DNA of 64,000 bases, taken from positions 66,119,332-66,183,331 of the forward strand of contig NW_022098076.1 in assembly GCF_002288925.2 (NCBI RefSeq), written 5' to 3'. The notes under the pieces were generated by a model. The model had not been told where the DNA came from and searched no databases. It was given only the letters and a program-made list of their open reading frames with translations. Each line of letters begins with the position of its first letter. The first letter of the stretch is position 1. This DNA comes from Delphinapterus leucas. Lineage: Eukaryota > Chordata > Mammalia > Artiodactyla > Monodontidae. Shown here piece by piece: positions 47,658-60,014 of this stretch. The translations under genes and the position numbers were made by a program.

Positions 47658-50600
47658 ACAAAAACACTGGGTGGTAATGACTACAGAACTAAAGTTGGGG
47701 TGACAGGGATGGGGTAAAAGAAAACTGTCCTTTTTGGAAATAATTTCAAAGAACCTCCTCCCACCACCTGTCAATAAAAGGGAGCAAAAGACAATGTTAT
47801 AAAAAGAACGATTTCAGAATTTTTTTTTTCCAATGAAAGGAAGAAGGAACAACAACAAAAATTAAGTGCAATAAAAGAACCATTAAAAAATAGCAAATGT
47901 TTTTTTTCTTTCCTCAGCCTGTTGGCACTTAATATCTTCTAAATGGTTTGGCATGATTTTCTTTTTCTTTTCCTACCAATGACACACTCCAGTGGCATGA
48001 AGATCAAAGGGTAAAATCTGCATGGCATATATACAACAAGCATCTAGCAAGCCAATCCACAGCAAAACCTGCAACTGAATTCCTAAGGTGAAGGTGACAG
48101 ATGAGCCCATGGAAGCTGCCTGACCCCCAGCCCCCTAGTCTAGACCAGGCCACGAGGAGCTCCACACACCCCTGCTCTTGTTGATTCACTTTCCCGTTGT
48201 CTTTTCTCCTGGACCGAGCATCCTTTGGAAATGGGAGCTGGAATTTGAACAATGAAGCTATTGTATAGTTCTTTTATAAATGTAAATATGGAAATAAGAG
48301 ATTTTGACACATCGTTTTCACTTGTCTGTACTGAAATATTTCTCTTGTAAAGGTTCTCTGTAAATTTGAGTTTATTGTTTGCTCCCCATCTTTTTGGGCT
48401 CTTTTCTCTATTTCTTTCTGTCTCTATCCTTCTCTCTTGTAACATGTTGTACAGTGATTCTTAGGTTTGCTTAAAAAAAGACAGATGTGGCCACAGATTC
48501 AGGGATTTGGGGCACAAAACAGGTGCAATTAAAAAATGAAATGCTTGAATGAGATGAAATGCTTGAAACCAAAAATAAACAAAGGGTGGGGGACACAAAG
48601 AACAAAATAACCCATATGAAAAATATAAAAATTATGTAAATGCAAATATATGTACTAAGTCTCTAAATTTTTTTGGATGTCATTATAAACATATGTATAT
48701 AATGTAAGAAAGTAGACACCCTCTCAAATTAATCACAAAAGTGCCAAGCTCACGGTTTTAGTTTTTGGTTCTGACAATTTTCTTTCCCTGTCTTTAGTGT
48801 GAAAGTAGGATACACTTAAAGCCTTAAATTAAAAAATAATTTTTAAATGTTGGAAGCTTGAGGAAGAAGTTAAGCTTTCCATTTTATTCATATCTATTAT
48901 TGTCAATATTTCATTCATGCTTTCAACTTCCTGCCTCAAAATATATATGGTAGATACCCACTGTAAAGCTGGTAATGGGGACAGAAACAACAATTACCTT
49001 CTCGTGAGCATTGTTAAAATAGGCTTTACTTCTGTGTGTTGTATTTTCAACAAACCTTGTTTGGCCCACAGTGTATGGCCGGTCCGTGGAATGTTGCGCT
49101 GGATTACAACGGGATTCTACTATATACAAATTCACATCCTTCTTTCCCCTCCTGGCAGATTTGCAGATGTAATCTGGGTTCCCAGGTCCCTCTAAATTTA
49201 ATTCACTGTCATTGAATTCTTCTTCCATTTATGGTCAAGATAGCTTTTGTTCAAGTGTTAAGTATATACGTTCATAAAGAAATTTGGTCCCAGCTTTGTT
49301 TTGAATGTAAAAACTTGTACATGATCCTTTCAGTGAGCAGCCTTCTAGAGATGAGTTTTACTGAAGGCCCCCAAAGAGCCCACACTTCTTTAATGTCCTG
49401 TTTTTAGAAACAGGACATCCAATTGTACTAGTCACGTCTTCATGACAACCAAATTAGTTGCTAGATTGAGCTTTAAATTCCTCTTCAGCGAGATTCATGA
49501 CACTAGCCTCATCACACTTGCTTGGACTTTGCAAAGGATTAAGTCCAAAAAATGTACTGCTTAAACAGTGGGGTTTTCCCCAGGTTATCTTTAATTGTGG
49601 AAGTATCGCAATCATAGAGCAGAATACCTTAATTTCTATATGCTACAATAAACCATAACCTAACATCTTAATCCTGTTACTGCTTTCTGAGTCCTAGGTG
49701 CTACACAGGTATGCAGTCTTTCTCTAGAACTAGCTGTATGTTTATATCGTACTAACAGGGCTACCTACAAGGTTTATCAGCCCGTACTCTTGGCTTCATA
49801 AGACACAGGGTGTATGCCTCTACCAAGCGGCATGGGCCCTTAGAGGAAGCTTGGAGGAGACTCAGATTACTCGGCATCTCTTCCCGTCACCACATTGTTT
49901 ACATCTCTCTGTTGCTGGGTCCACCGTACACATTTCACTGCTGTTCCAGAGGCACCGCGGTGACTTAATAGATACAGAACCGTGGTAGTGCAAACAAGTT
50001 AAATCTATTGTTCACTTTTGAGCATTTCACAAACAACATTGTAAATGTGCGATGTTATGTTTTAAATCAGACCACAGTGGTCCCCAAATATTATGTACAT
50101 ATGGCAAATGTCAGTGTAACTTTTTGTTACACTGGCAATTTCATAGGTAATGAAACCTATGCTCCAGTGTTAGATTATTTGTGTGTATATGTAAAATACA
50201 CAAGCTTTAAGCTACCTGTGTATGACTATGAAAGATAATGCAAACATACCAGTTGTGAACAGTGGATTATAGTTATTTTTGATGGTATTAGGTTATGTAG
50301 TTTCAAACTCTGTTGTATTTTCTCTTGCATATGCCATTCATTTGCTGATTCTTGTGGTGTGAATATGCCTTTTTATTCGTTTGAGCTCGAAACACAAGCA
50401 TATCACTGTTTAATGTTACCCAACAAGAGTTAGTGTTAAGTGATGACAAGTTCCCATTTCACCTGCTTACTTTTGCTACATTAATTAATAACACATGGAT
50501 GAGGAGATGTGCGCAGACTTCATTGCTCACCCTGGGATACTGCATGAGCCCATCAAAGTAGAGCTACTCCTATTAGATAAATGAGCAGTACACATAAGTG

Positions 50601-50985
50601 CATGTTATAAAACGTGAATCACGTAGAGCTGTGGAGTTTTACCGAGTGGAATGTGTGTGGGTTTAGTTTCTGTTTTTCTTTTTTTTACTATGCAAAGATG
50701 GGAAATGTACAAACTTCTCAAAGACTAGTGTCTGAAGAACTTTCCAAACAGTACTTGAACCCTTTCTTTAAAGTAATCCCATCATATTTTGTAGCATTGT
50801 TGCTTCCATTGTTAATTTTTATTTTTAAATAGTTTCCAGTTTTTTAAGTGCACAACCTGAAGTTTTGTTGGAAGTTAATAAATTCATTCATACCTTGTTG
50901 GCTGTCTATGGATGGAGATTCAGTAGTCATTGTATGCACCTGTAGTCAAGTGTATATTAAAACTTTTGTTAACATTGAGTGTTGT
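47567..50985 (+). other. ADAM23: ADAM23 3' untranslated region
   Basis: About 3.4 kb of AT-rich sequence after the stop, nearly free of recognisable repeats, as expected for a retained long neuronal 3' UTR. Possible poly(A) signals are AATAAA at 47773, 47870, 48574, 49647 and 50877, and ATTAAA at 50956, the last followed by a GT/T-rich stretch (gttaacattgagtgttgtag). I take 50956 as the main distal site, but usage cannot be read from sequence alone. Open frames here are not supported as genes. Confidence 0.6.
50956..50961 (+). terminator. Likely distal poly(A) signal of ADAM23
   Basis: ATTAAA within 'gtatattaaaacttttg', with a GT-rich downstream element at about 50965-50990. The AATAAA at 50877-50882 is the alternative. 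Confidence 0.5.
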
Positions 50986-51535
50986 AGCTTTTTACTTTGA
51001 TCATTTTTCTTAAACCCTTTTTCTGTGTCCTCTTGTATTGTTGATTAAGTGGCTGTGTGCCTGAGACGATCAAGAGTTTTAGCACTGGTCTCTTAATCAA
51101 AGGCTCACTAAAAATTTAATCAGTCAGTGGAGCAAAATAAAATCTCTGATTAATGATAAATATATTGCTGATTAGGGTTCAGTTTCAGTGGATTTATTGG
51201 AAATGCTTTGCTTTTAATAAGTCAGGGGAAAAAAAAACACCTTAGGACTATATCATTACCATTTGTTTTTTCTTTAGTGTCTCTCTACTGGGTTTAAAGA
51301 GGGGATGGCTAGTCATAGCATCCACACTTTTGACCTGGTACCATTAGAATCAAACTAAAAAGAAAAATAGAAGTATTTGGTTATCTAAATTGTATGATCA
51401 GAAACATTCAAAGAAGGAAGGTATTTCCTCACACCTCGCATGGGATTGGTCATCAAATAATATTCATTCTTCATGAAGGCCTCTCAGTGTTTCCTCTCCC
51501 TCCCCGGTGCCATGCTTTGGTGTGTGCGCAACAGC

Positions 51536-51590
51536 CACATGTATCTCACGTGTACCTCACATGTACCTCACGTGTACCTCACGTGTATGT
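51536..51590. repeat. 11-base minisatellite carrying E-boxes
   Basis: Five units of 'cacRtgtacct' (51536, 51547, 51558, 51569, 51580), each starting with an E-box: CACATG, CACGTG, CACATG, CACGTG, CACGTG. The spacing is exactly 11 bases. Confidence 0.93.
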
Positions 51591-51611
51591 ACTGCACTAA
51601 CACGGAAAGAG

Positions 51612-51815
51612 CCTAATCTGACCACATCATTCCTCTGGTAGAGTTTGCAGGAGCTCTTCATTTCCTATAGGATAAAGTCCAAACTTAAGAATGTAACTTA
51701 AAGTGCTGGCTGCCTTTCATGGCCTCACTCTCGTTTATTTTTCTAGTCTTCATCAATTCTCATCCTCCCACAGTCACCCTACTTACAGGTTCCCTCAAAG
51801 AGCCTCTTCTGCCCA
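51612..51815 (+). repeat. L2-like repeat fragment
   Basis: 'ctgaccacatcattcctctg', 'cctataggataaagtccaaa' and 'ctcttctgcccaggtctgaa' follow the L2 3' region in order, diverged. Confidence 0.65.
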
Positions 51816-52249
51816 GGTCTGAACAGTCTTATGTAAATTTTATGTCCACTCACCATAGTTCATTTGTTTCTATGTCATTTCATGTAATAAAAGAAATATG
51901 AAACACTTGAAATAACACGAATATTATACTTTAAATAAGAAAGAACATTAGAGTACAATTCATATTTGACTTTTAAAGGAATTATCTGATTTTTATATGT
52001 TTTCCTTTCTCGTTCTTTTTTTGAGTTTGACATTGTATTGAATTCTCCTTGCTCCCTTGGTAACGGACTGTGAAAGGTGACCCAGAAACCAAACACTTCC
52101 TAGAAAATCGAACAGCAGCCCTAGAGTCAAAACTTTGATATGAATAAATAGGTAGAAAATTCATATGCTCACAATGGGATCCTAAGTAACTTTTCAAATT
52201 TAATGTAGGCCCCCTTTAGGTTAATGTACGAAAGTTAGGGATTTCTACT

Positions 52250-52620
52250 CATTAATTTATTCATTCGACAAGCATTTATTAAGCCTCTATGCCAGGAACT
52301 CTTCCTGGGAATTGAAGGAACAAAAGAAGATTCTTGGCCTAAAGTTGTTCACAATTTAGCAGGGAGAGACATGTGTCGAAAATCACAAAATCAAAAACCT
52401 CTGAGCCCAAGGTGATAAGTAAACTAAATCATATCGGAAATGAATAGAAGAGAACTGATGAGGGAAGAGGGATGCAGGAAGGCTTTCCAAAAATGAGTGT
52501 TGAACTATCTGGAAAGATAAGTTCACTAGTCTAATAAAGTGGGAAACACTCAAGGCACAGGAAGCAGCATGCTTCAAGACCCAAGAAGAAGAGCTCAGAC
52601 ACTTCGGGTAAGTAGTGCCA
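52250..52620 (+). repeat. Ancient dispersed repeat (L2/MIR age)
   Basis: 'aagcatttattaagcctcta', 'gccaggaactcttcctggga' and later 'ggatgcaggaaggctttcc' follow the same old repeat seen at 15540 and 17815. A further related stretch lies at 52742-52960. Confidence 0.5.
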
Positions 52621-54999
52621 AATGTCTGTTCCCTTCCACCTGGCCTGTGTTTCCTTCCCTTTTGCTAGCCCGCCAACCCCCCTCTCCCACCCCAGCCCCC
52701 ACCTTCTTCTCTCCTTCCTACCTCTCCTGAACTTGATCTATGAAAACTGTACAGTGCTGTGCCAGGTCTCGAGGACACAATGACTCTGAGCTCTCAGTCT
52801 TTTAAATGTAACATTTAACTTCGATGTGGTAAGTGCCCCAATAGACGTTAAGTAATGAAGTGCCTCAGAAGAGAGGAGGGAGACTCTATCCCTGCCCTTG
52901 AGATCAAGGAGGGTTTCACAGAGGAGGTGGCACTTGAGCGAAAGGCCGTGTAGTTGGACCTTCAAACCATGATCACGTATTGTTATGTTTTTCTTTCTTT
53001 TTTTTTTTTCGTTGTTATGTTTAACCAGGGCTCATTTTGGTTGACAGAAGGAAGTCCATCTACAAATGCGGTGGGAGTAGAATAGCCTGTAATATTCAGA
53101 TCTAGTTTTCTGCTTCAGATACCTGGGTTTCTTTTGCTGGAGTGATGATGATGCCTATGAGGTTCTCCGTCAAAGCCTTATATTTTTAGATATTTTTCCA
53201 CTGATGAACCCATCATGGATCAGTCTTTAGTACTTGGGGCTGTCATTAATGACATAGAGGGCTTCTTGACCCGACCTGTAAACCTTTAATATTTTCTTAG
53301 CATAAAAATCCCTGGCTAATCTCAGTCTGGCGTGAGGGGGTGGATAAGAACCATAAATGCTTTTAAAGCAACATTTAGTAAGTCCTTCAGTTAATGAGGG
53401 GTCAAAATCATTTTCCAATTTCAGCTTCACTTCCAGTCCACCAAAGTTAGCGTTTATCTATCTTTTATGCCTTGGAGAGAAGGTTAACCTTCCTCAATCT
53501 TTTCAAAAACCTATTAGCCTCTCTGGCTCCTTGACTAGAACAAGTTATTGGTCACGTACCTGACTTCCGGAGAGAACGGAAATGCCATGATCCCTCTTTA
53601 CCTGAAAGTAGTTGTCTTGCTGGGATCCGCTGATGCACCTTTGCCAGCTGATTTTGTGAGCACGCACACTTGCCCTGGTGTGGCTGCAAAGGCTGCACTT
53701 GTGACCCCATAGAGTTCACTCATGAGAACATTTATCTGACTGTGATGATCACTGAAAGCCAAATCGGCCCAGTAAATTGAATGGTCCTACAAAAACAAGG
53801 CAAAACAAAACAGAACAGAAAAATCTTCATCCTGAATGATCAGGAGGGTATCAAGAGTTCTTCAGATCTCTTTGGAGCTGTAAATAGCTTCCAGCCTCAG
53901 GAGGTAAATGAGCTTACAGCAAAGCTCCCTGCTTCTTCAGACCCAAGTGTCAAGGAGAAAACTGAAAATGGTAAATGACATCAGGGAGGCCTCTGCCCTA
54001 CAGCAAGAGACAGCGCTACCGCTACCGAGCCAATGTCACTCCCATAGAGATAGTGAATGGACAGTACTCAGTAGGTTTAAACTGCTTTTCCTACATAGGT
54101 GAAATGGCTGTGAAGCAAGGGTGAACCGTTTAACGTCTGCAGGAGCCAGTTCCCCAGACAAGTAGGACAACTCAGTCTAGGAGATGAGAGAGTGAAGGAG
54201 CCTGAGCTGAGCCAGAGAGTACACACCCTGTCTCTGTTCAGCTCCAGCCAATGGTCACCGTGTGGAAAATTGGACCCTTGGTTGCCCCTCCCATTTATCT
54301 TTCTAGAGAAGCCCTAAGTCCAGATATGTATCTAAAGTTTCCTATTTTTTAAATCATGCAGCCAATTCATATTTCAAAAACACGGTGTGGATAAAGGCAG
54401 TGCAAACAGAACTTGTCTTTGCACAGGATTGAGCCTATGGCCCCTAGTGGGTCCAAGTTCTGCATCAAATAATGAGATGTTTTCACGTGTGGCCCCTGCA
54501 ATCGTCTGATAGTTCCAGTGAGTGCGCAGATGTGGCCTTGACCCCAGTCAGGGCTGCAGGTGGCTGTGTGAAGGGTCGCAGAGGCATTCTCATGAGTTGC
54601 CACTTATATGTCAACTTACTGCTGTTTCATGTGGATGTGAAAGCCACAGAGGATCAAAGACAGCCTGCCTGAAGCTACTTCCTTTTGGTGGTGCTTAGTG
54701 TGCTAAGCTTATTCAGATGTGCTCATCTGTGGGAGATGAACTGGTCCAGTGTTGGCAAATAGGCGTGTCTCAATGCTTGCTAAAGCAGCTTAGTGGCTGC
54801 CTGGCTCCTAAGCCATATCTGCCATTGGTTAGAGAGAGTTCTGAGGTTTCTGCCTATGTTTGTGGGCTGAATCTGCTGGGAACCGCTACTGGAACCACTG
54901 CTGCCGCCACTAGAAGAGAGTGGGAGTGTCGCAGTTTAGAGGATCTGTATTGTAATAACGTCACTCTCTCAATGTACATTCTGGCCATTTGTTAGAACT

Positions 55000-55000
<1 letters not shown>

Positions 55001-55028
<28 letters not shown>
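55001..55028. repeat. (GA)n microsatellite
   Basis: About 14 GA units. Confidence 0.95.
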
Positions 55029-55030
<2 letters not shown>

Positions 55031-55395
55031 AGCAAGACCAAAGGAAAAGGTTAAAAATGTATTCCTACAAAATTTACTCCACCTGAGAAGGAACGTGGTA
55101 ATCAGCTTGCAAGTCTGCAGGATGTCAAGCGAGAGAAGAAATGGGATTTTTCTGTTACCTCTGTTGAGTGAAACCATTTTCTGTTACAAAACTAAGTGAA
55201 AATTGACGCGAATGTCCCTTTTCATCCTACATTTTAAAAAACTTCACTGAGTCAACAAATAATACAAACGTCTACTAAATAAAAGATCTTTGCTAGATGC
55301 TGGGTCAGAAAATATGACACCCAGTTGCTGGACATTATAGTTTAGTACGGGAGCTGAGAATAGGGAAAGAATGAGCGTTTCTTTTCTCTTCTTTT

Positions 55396-55810
55396 CTTTT
55401 TTTATTGAAGTATAGTTGATTTATAATGTTTCAGCTGTACAGCAAAGTGATTCAGTTATTCATATATATGTATCTATTCTTTTTCAGATTCTTTTCCCTT
55501 ATAGGTTATTACAAGATACTGAGTAGAGTTCCCTGTGCTGTACAGTAGGTCCTGCTCTTTATCTATTTTATATATAGTAGTGTGTATATGTTAATCCCAA
55601 ACTCCTAATTTATCCCTTCCCACCCTTTCCCCTTTGGTAACCATTAAGTTTGTTTTCTATGTCTGTGGGTCTATTTCTGTTTTGTAAATAAGCTCATTTG
55701 TATCATTTTTTTAAGATTTCACATGTAAGTGATACCATATGGTGTTTATCATTCTCTGTTTTTCTTAACTCAGTATGATAATCTGTAGGTTCATCTGTGT
55801 TGCTACAAAT
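55396..55810 (-). repeat. L1 3' end, antisense
   Basis: T-rich start, then 'attgaagtatagttgattta', 'gctgtacagcaaagtgattc', 'gagttccctgtgctgtacag' and 'cccaccctttcccctttggt': the antisense 3' UTR and ORF2 end of an older artiodactyl-type L1. Confidence 0.8.
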
Positions 55811-57119
55811 GACATTATTTCAAGAGTGACCATTTATGATAAAAGTGTCACACTAGGCAAAGGAAAAATAGATAAACTACCAAGGGAGATCAGCAGAGGA
55901 AAATACTACTTCCTGCTTTGGGGTGTAGGGAGATCAACAAGATTCTCTGGATGAGGAAGCGTTTGAACTGATATCTGTATAACTGGTGAACTATGGACAT
56001 ATGCAAATGGGGAGAAAAGTGTTGCAAGTTGAACTAGGTAGATGTACAATTTCAGCTGAGATAACAAAGACCAAAAGGCCAGTAGCTTAAACAAGATAGA
56101 AGCTTTTGTCTCTCGCATGAGCCATCCAGAGCTAGTAGATGGCTCCACGCACCCTCCATCTTCTTGCCGTGAAATCCTTAGCACACATCTCGCCTCTCAT
56201 GGAACAAATTCTCTGCGTCAGCTCTGATCAGCCTGTCTACCTTCCAGGAAGCGAAGGAAAGGAGGAGACTTGGAAGGCCTGGCAGTTCCTCTGGATACCA
56301 ACCTGGCAGTTGCAAACATCACTTTTACTTTTCAGTTCCCATTTCCGAGCGGCCTTTTTATTCGCTTGTTGTAACAAATTCAGTATTTGTGAGAGTCTGG
56401 TCAGAAAAAGGAATATTCGCTTTTTTCAGCCTACCATGCAAGGTGAGGGAAACCGAGTAAAAGTGCTGAAAGAACACGGGGCTTCGTGGTGACAAACTAG
56501 TCACTAATCAGCCAAGTAATTGTGAATAGCTTTCCTAGCCTAGTTTTAAGGTCATAAAGTCCAAATATAAACCCGTAATTACAAATCAGCCTGATAAATA
56601 CCCAGGTGTCTGTGAAAACAGAAAATTGAGAGTTGAAAAGTATGCTATGAGAAATTGGAACTTAGTCACACCTAGTTGCAAAGGAGACTAGAGATTTAAC
56701 AGGGGTGGAGGCATATTATTACTAAAGAAAAAGTTTAGAAATGGGCACTGAGAGACAGCTCTCAGCCTGCCACTGAGCTTATAGAAAAGTGCCCTTGGGC
56801 AGGTGCATGATGCACTGCTCAGATCTGCTTGGAGAAATAAAGAGATTATTTAAAGGGTTTATTCCTCTATCTGCTGGGAGTGCTGTTGGAAGGCAGACGT
56901 CAGCTGTTGGCCCTTTTGGAGGTTTCCCCTAATGAAGAAAACTGCCCTCAAAGTAGGCTACATCCAAAGATGAATCAGTGTGGGTTCCTCAAGGCCCAGC
57001 CTTCTCATGCCAACTCAGGACCAGACAGGTTCCAAAAACTCCTCCTGTGTTGGGCCTTCATGGAAGCTCATCTTCCTCTGTCCAGTCCTGCTTCCTCATG
57101 ACTCCTTTCACAGCTGTAG

Positions 57120-57200
57120 AAAAGCACTCCCTAATAAACATTCTGTCCGCTAACCTCTGCCTCGGAGTCTGCTTCCCAGGGAACCCCATCTGGGACAGTC
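57120..57200 (+). repeat. Possible old LTR end
   Basis: 'ctccctaataaacattctgt' followed by 'ctcggagtctgcttcccagg' and 'gaaccccatctggga' resembles the polyadenylation end of an old mammalian LTR. The family cannot be named from memory. Confidence 0.35.
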
Positions 57201-57634
57201 GCCAAGCGACTGGTTTGATTTGGAGCATAGAGTGTATAAAAGGGACAGCAGGAAGAGAGGAATGACCTGAGCTCCAGGTAAAGTTGTAGAGATCTTGAGT
57301 TGTTGTGCGTGAGCTTTGCTGCTGCAAGCAGGTTTCTGAGGCTCGGGGGAATGGAAGCTGTCCGGCAGCAGTATATACGATGGACTGTGGGTAAGAGAGG
57401 CAGGAGGTGGGCAAACCAGTTAGGATACCAGGGTCACACCACAGATCCAGGATAATGAAGAACTGAAACAGGGCTGTGGAAATGCAGAAAGGAATGGGAC
57501 AGATCACACAGGTAGAATCAAAAGAACTGGGCAGCTGGTTGTGGAATGTATGAAAGAGAGAAGAGTAAATGCTAAAGGCCACGTTTGATACTTGGTGATT
57601 AGGGGACCGTTTTTCCTCAAAAACATTTTGAGGA

Positions 57635-57920
57635 GGGACTTCCCTGGTGGCACAGTGGTTAAGAATCCACCTGCCAATGCAGGGGACATGGGTACGAGCC
57701 CTGGTCCGGGAAGATCCCACATGCTGTGGAGCAACTAAGCCCGTGTGCCACAACTACTGAGCCCACGTGCCACAACTACTGAAGCCTTTGCACCTAGAGC
57801 TTGTGCTCCGCAACAAGAGAAGCCACCACAGTGAGGAGCCCCCGCCTCACAGAAACTAGAGAAAGCCTGCGCGCAGCAATGAAGATCTAACGCAGCCAAA
57901 AAAAAAATTAAAAAAAAAAA
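57635..57920 (+). mobile_element. CHR-type SINE, long form
   Basis: Starts 'gggacttccctggtggcaca', has the central 'gccacaactactgagccc' block and 'caacaagagaagccaccaca', and ends in a degraded A-rich tail. It belongs to the older CHR subtype, like the copy at 63210. Confidence 0.85.
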
Positions 57921-58045
57921 TTTTCCTCCTCAGGTTAATAAAAATACCTTTAAAATTTCTTTTGAGGAAAATTGGGATGATTACACTTAAACAAACTTTT
58001 GACCATATCTCTGTGTAGCAAAAAATGAATTAAAAAAAACCTCTT

Positions 58046-58256
58046 GGGGCTTCCCTGGTGGCGCAGTGGTTGAGAGTCCGCCTGCCGATGCAAGGGACAC
58101 GGGTTTGTGCCCTGGTCCGGGAAGATCCCACATGTCGCAGAGCGGCTGGGCCCGTGAGCCATGGCCGCTGAGCCTTCGCGTCCGGAGCCTGTGCTCTGCA
58201 ACGGGAGAGGCCACAACAGTGAGAGGCCCGCGTACCGCAAAAAAAAAAAAAAAAAA
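58046..58256 (+). mobile_element. CHR-type SINE, cetacean-type, with target-site duplication
   Basis: Starts 'ggggcttccctggtggcgca' and ends in 'gcccgcgtaccgc' plus poly(A). The flanks share CCTCTT (58040-58045 and 58257-58262), and A-rich bases precede both copies. It inserted about 125 bases from the SINE at 57635. Confidence 0.92.
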
Positions 58257-59618
58257 CCTCTTACTTCCATGACTATAACCATAGATATACTATTGTGGGC
58301 TGAAACTGAAATTGTAAGCATTCAGCATTTCAGAAACAAGAGATGAGAACGACACTCCCATACTTATTAGGAGCCGAATATTGATTTGTCAGCAGAGTAG
58401 CTATTTATTAATAACATCATGGTAGCTCTCCGCAGAAAAATATAATTCCTGAGCCATTATAACCTAAGGTGGAACACAAGAAAGGTGGTAACTGTTCTTG
58501 AGTCTCAAAACTACATTTTCAATGCCACGCAGAGAGATAAGATGCTTAAGGCATTTTATCAGGCATTTGGTATTTTGAGAGATGTGAGTTGAACCTAAGA
58601 AACAAAAGGAGCCAATCCAAGTAGAAACTCGTGGTTACAGGTAATCAAAATGGCTCTATACTTCACTGAGGTCTCAGAAAGTTGTATAACCTCTCCTTTC
58701 CTGGTGATGTGTTACCTGGAGCCACATTTCATTAGTTATGGTTAGAAGCAAAGAAATAATTTTTTCTTTATTAAAGTTAAAAAAAACTCTGAGAAAGCCT
58801 TGTACTCAAATATTTATATGGACCAAACATTCAGATGAAAGGAGGAAAATGTAGACATTCAGTCCATTTTTGCTTTGTTCTCAGGGTCTATACCGACTAG
58901 GTAGCTGCCCATATGAAATAAAAAGCCTTTGACTTTTTACAGACAAATGAACTACAGATGAATGTTTGTGGAAGAAATCCTTTGACTATCAAAGGTTGTA
59001 GGATTTCCATTTAGTTACCCAGAAAGGCAAACAATTCATATGTCCACAAATCACATAACACTTATGTTAGCAGACTATTACAAATATTTTGTGACATGAA
59101 TCATCTCTCTGTTTGGGTGACTTTCCTGCAATAATTTGAGAGTTAGCTAAATAGCTTTGCAATTAGTTTGGTTAAAAAGCTTTTTATATATTTACTTTTA
59201 TTATAGTGAAAGAGAAGGATAAGTATTGAATTCCTTGCACAAAAAAGTGATTGCCATCTAAAACTGAACTTCTTGCACAAAAAGTGGTTGACAGCTAAAA
59301 ATGATGTTGACATCTTGCTTTGGAAACAAGAGATTTTGTTTCTATCATGGAAAAATTAAACCCTGAAAGCATCCCTAGCGGAATAATCCCAACCCCTCAT
59401 AACACTGTCCTTCCTCTTTTATAGATTCTCTGAGGGCCTGAGAACGCATTAACCTTTCTATTCAGTGTGAGAGAGACTGTTCTATACAATGTGTTAAATG
59501 GGGCTAACCCTTGTTCTGGGAACCATTTCAGAGAAAGGGAGAAGCGTGGTATCAGAAACCTACTGACATCCTGGTTCTGGGCACTGGTTGAACTACGGTG
59601 ATTTAGAAATGAAGTGGG

Positions 59619-60014
59619 TCATATTTGTAAATATGAGTTTTCAAAAGTGGTGAGAGACAGTTTGGGTCTATTAGCAGATGAGCATGACTTTTCTATTTTG
59701 TTTGCTCGGATTCTCTCCCGTGGTCTAAGGTTTTCTGCCTGAAACATTTGTAACTGGGGAAGGTAAGGTAGGGGTTCAACAGTCTTTACAACCAGCAGGA
59801 CACTAGAGCGTTTCCAGACCGGCTGGGCATTCAATAAATTGTTTAATGCAAATGCTTCCGGTGTGTGGTTTGTTGCTTGATCTTTCTGGTCTTGAACTGG
59901 ATCGATGCAATGGTTGTATAATAGATCTTTTGGACAATTCTCGCACTTATGCCTGTTACCTAGTGAGGAAGAGGTATTGAGCTGGAAACTCAAGAAATCT
60001 GTTCCAAAAATCAA
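59619..60014 (-). other. Unassigned antisense open frame
   Basis: 131 codons without a stop on the minus strand, in a stretch where I recognise no repeat. The product would have CENC and KNH-like motifs, but I know no family for it. Start context and codon use give no support for a gene. Most likely chance or an unrecognised old repeat. Confidence 0.15.

Larger units (their letters stand above)
1..50985 (+). other. ADAM23: ADAM23 gene, 3' portion (gene span)
   Basis: The spliced exons give one continuous 521-residue frame that I recognise as ADAM23, a type I membrane protein of the ADAM11/22/23 group. From family knowledge, these proteins lack protease activity and act as adhesion molecules and as receptors for LGI proteins at neuronal membranes. 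What is visible, in order: the end of the metalloprotease-like domain (window residues 1 to about 180), disintegrin domain (about 188-285), cysteine-rich region (about 285-420), EGF-like module (about 425-465), transmembrane helix, short basic tail. All introns are GT-AG with matching phases, so this is the functional locus and not a retrocopy. The 5' exons with signal peptide and prodomain are outside the window. The 3' boundary is set by a likely poly(A) signal and is approximate. Confidence 0.95.

Noticed and set aside
57058..57753. 231-codon minus-strand open frame, the longest in the window
   Set aside because: Its start lies in a CHR-type SINE and its end in an LTR-like old repeat; the middle shows no known domain.
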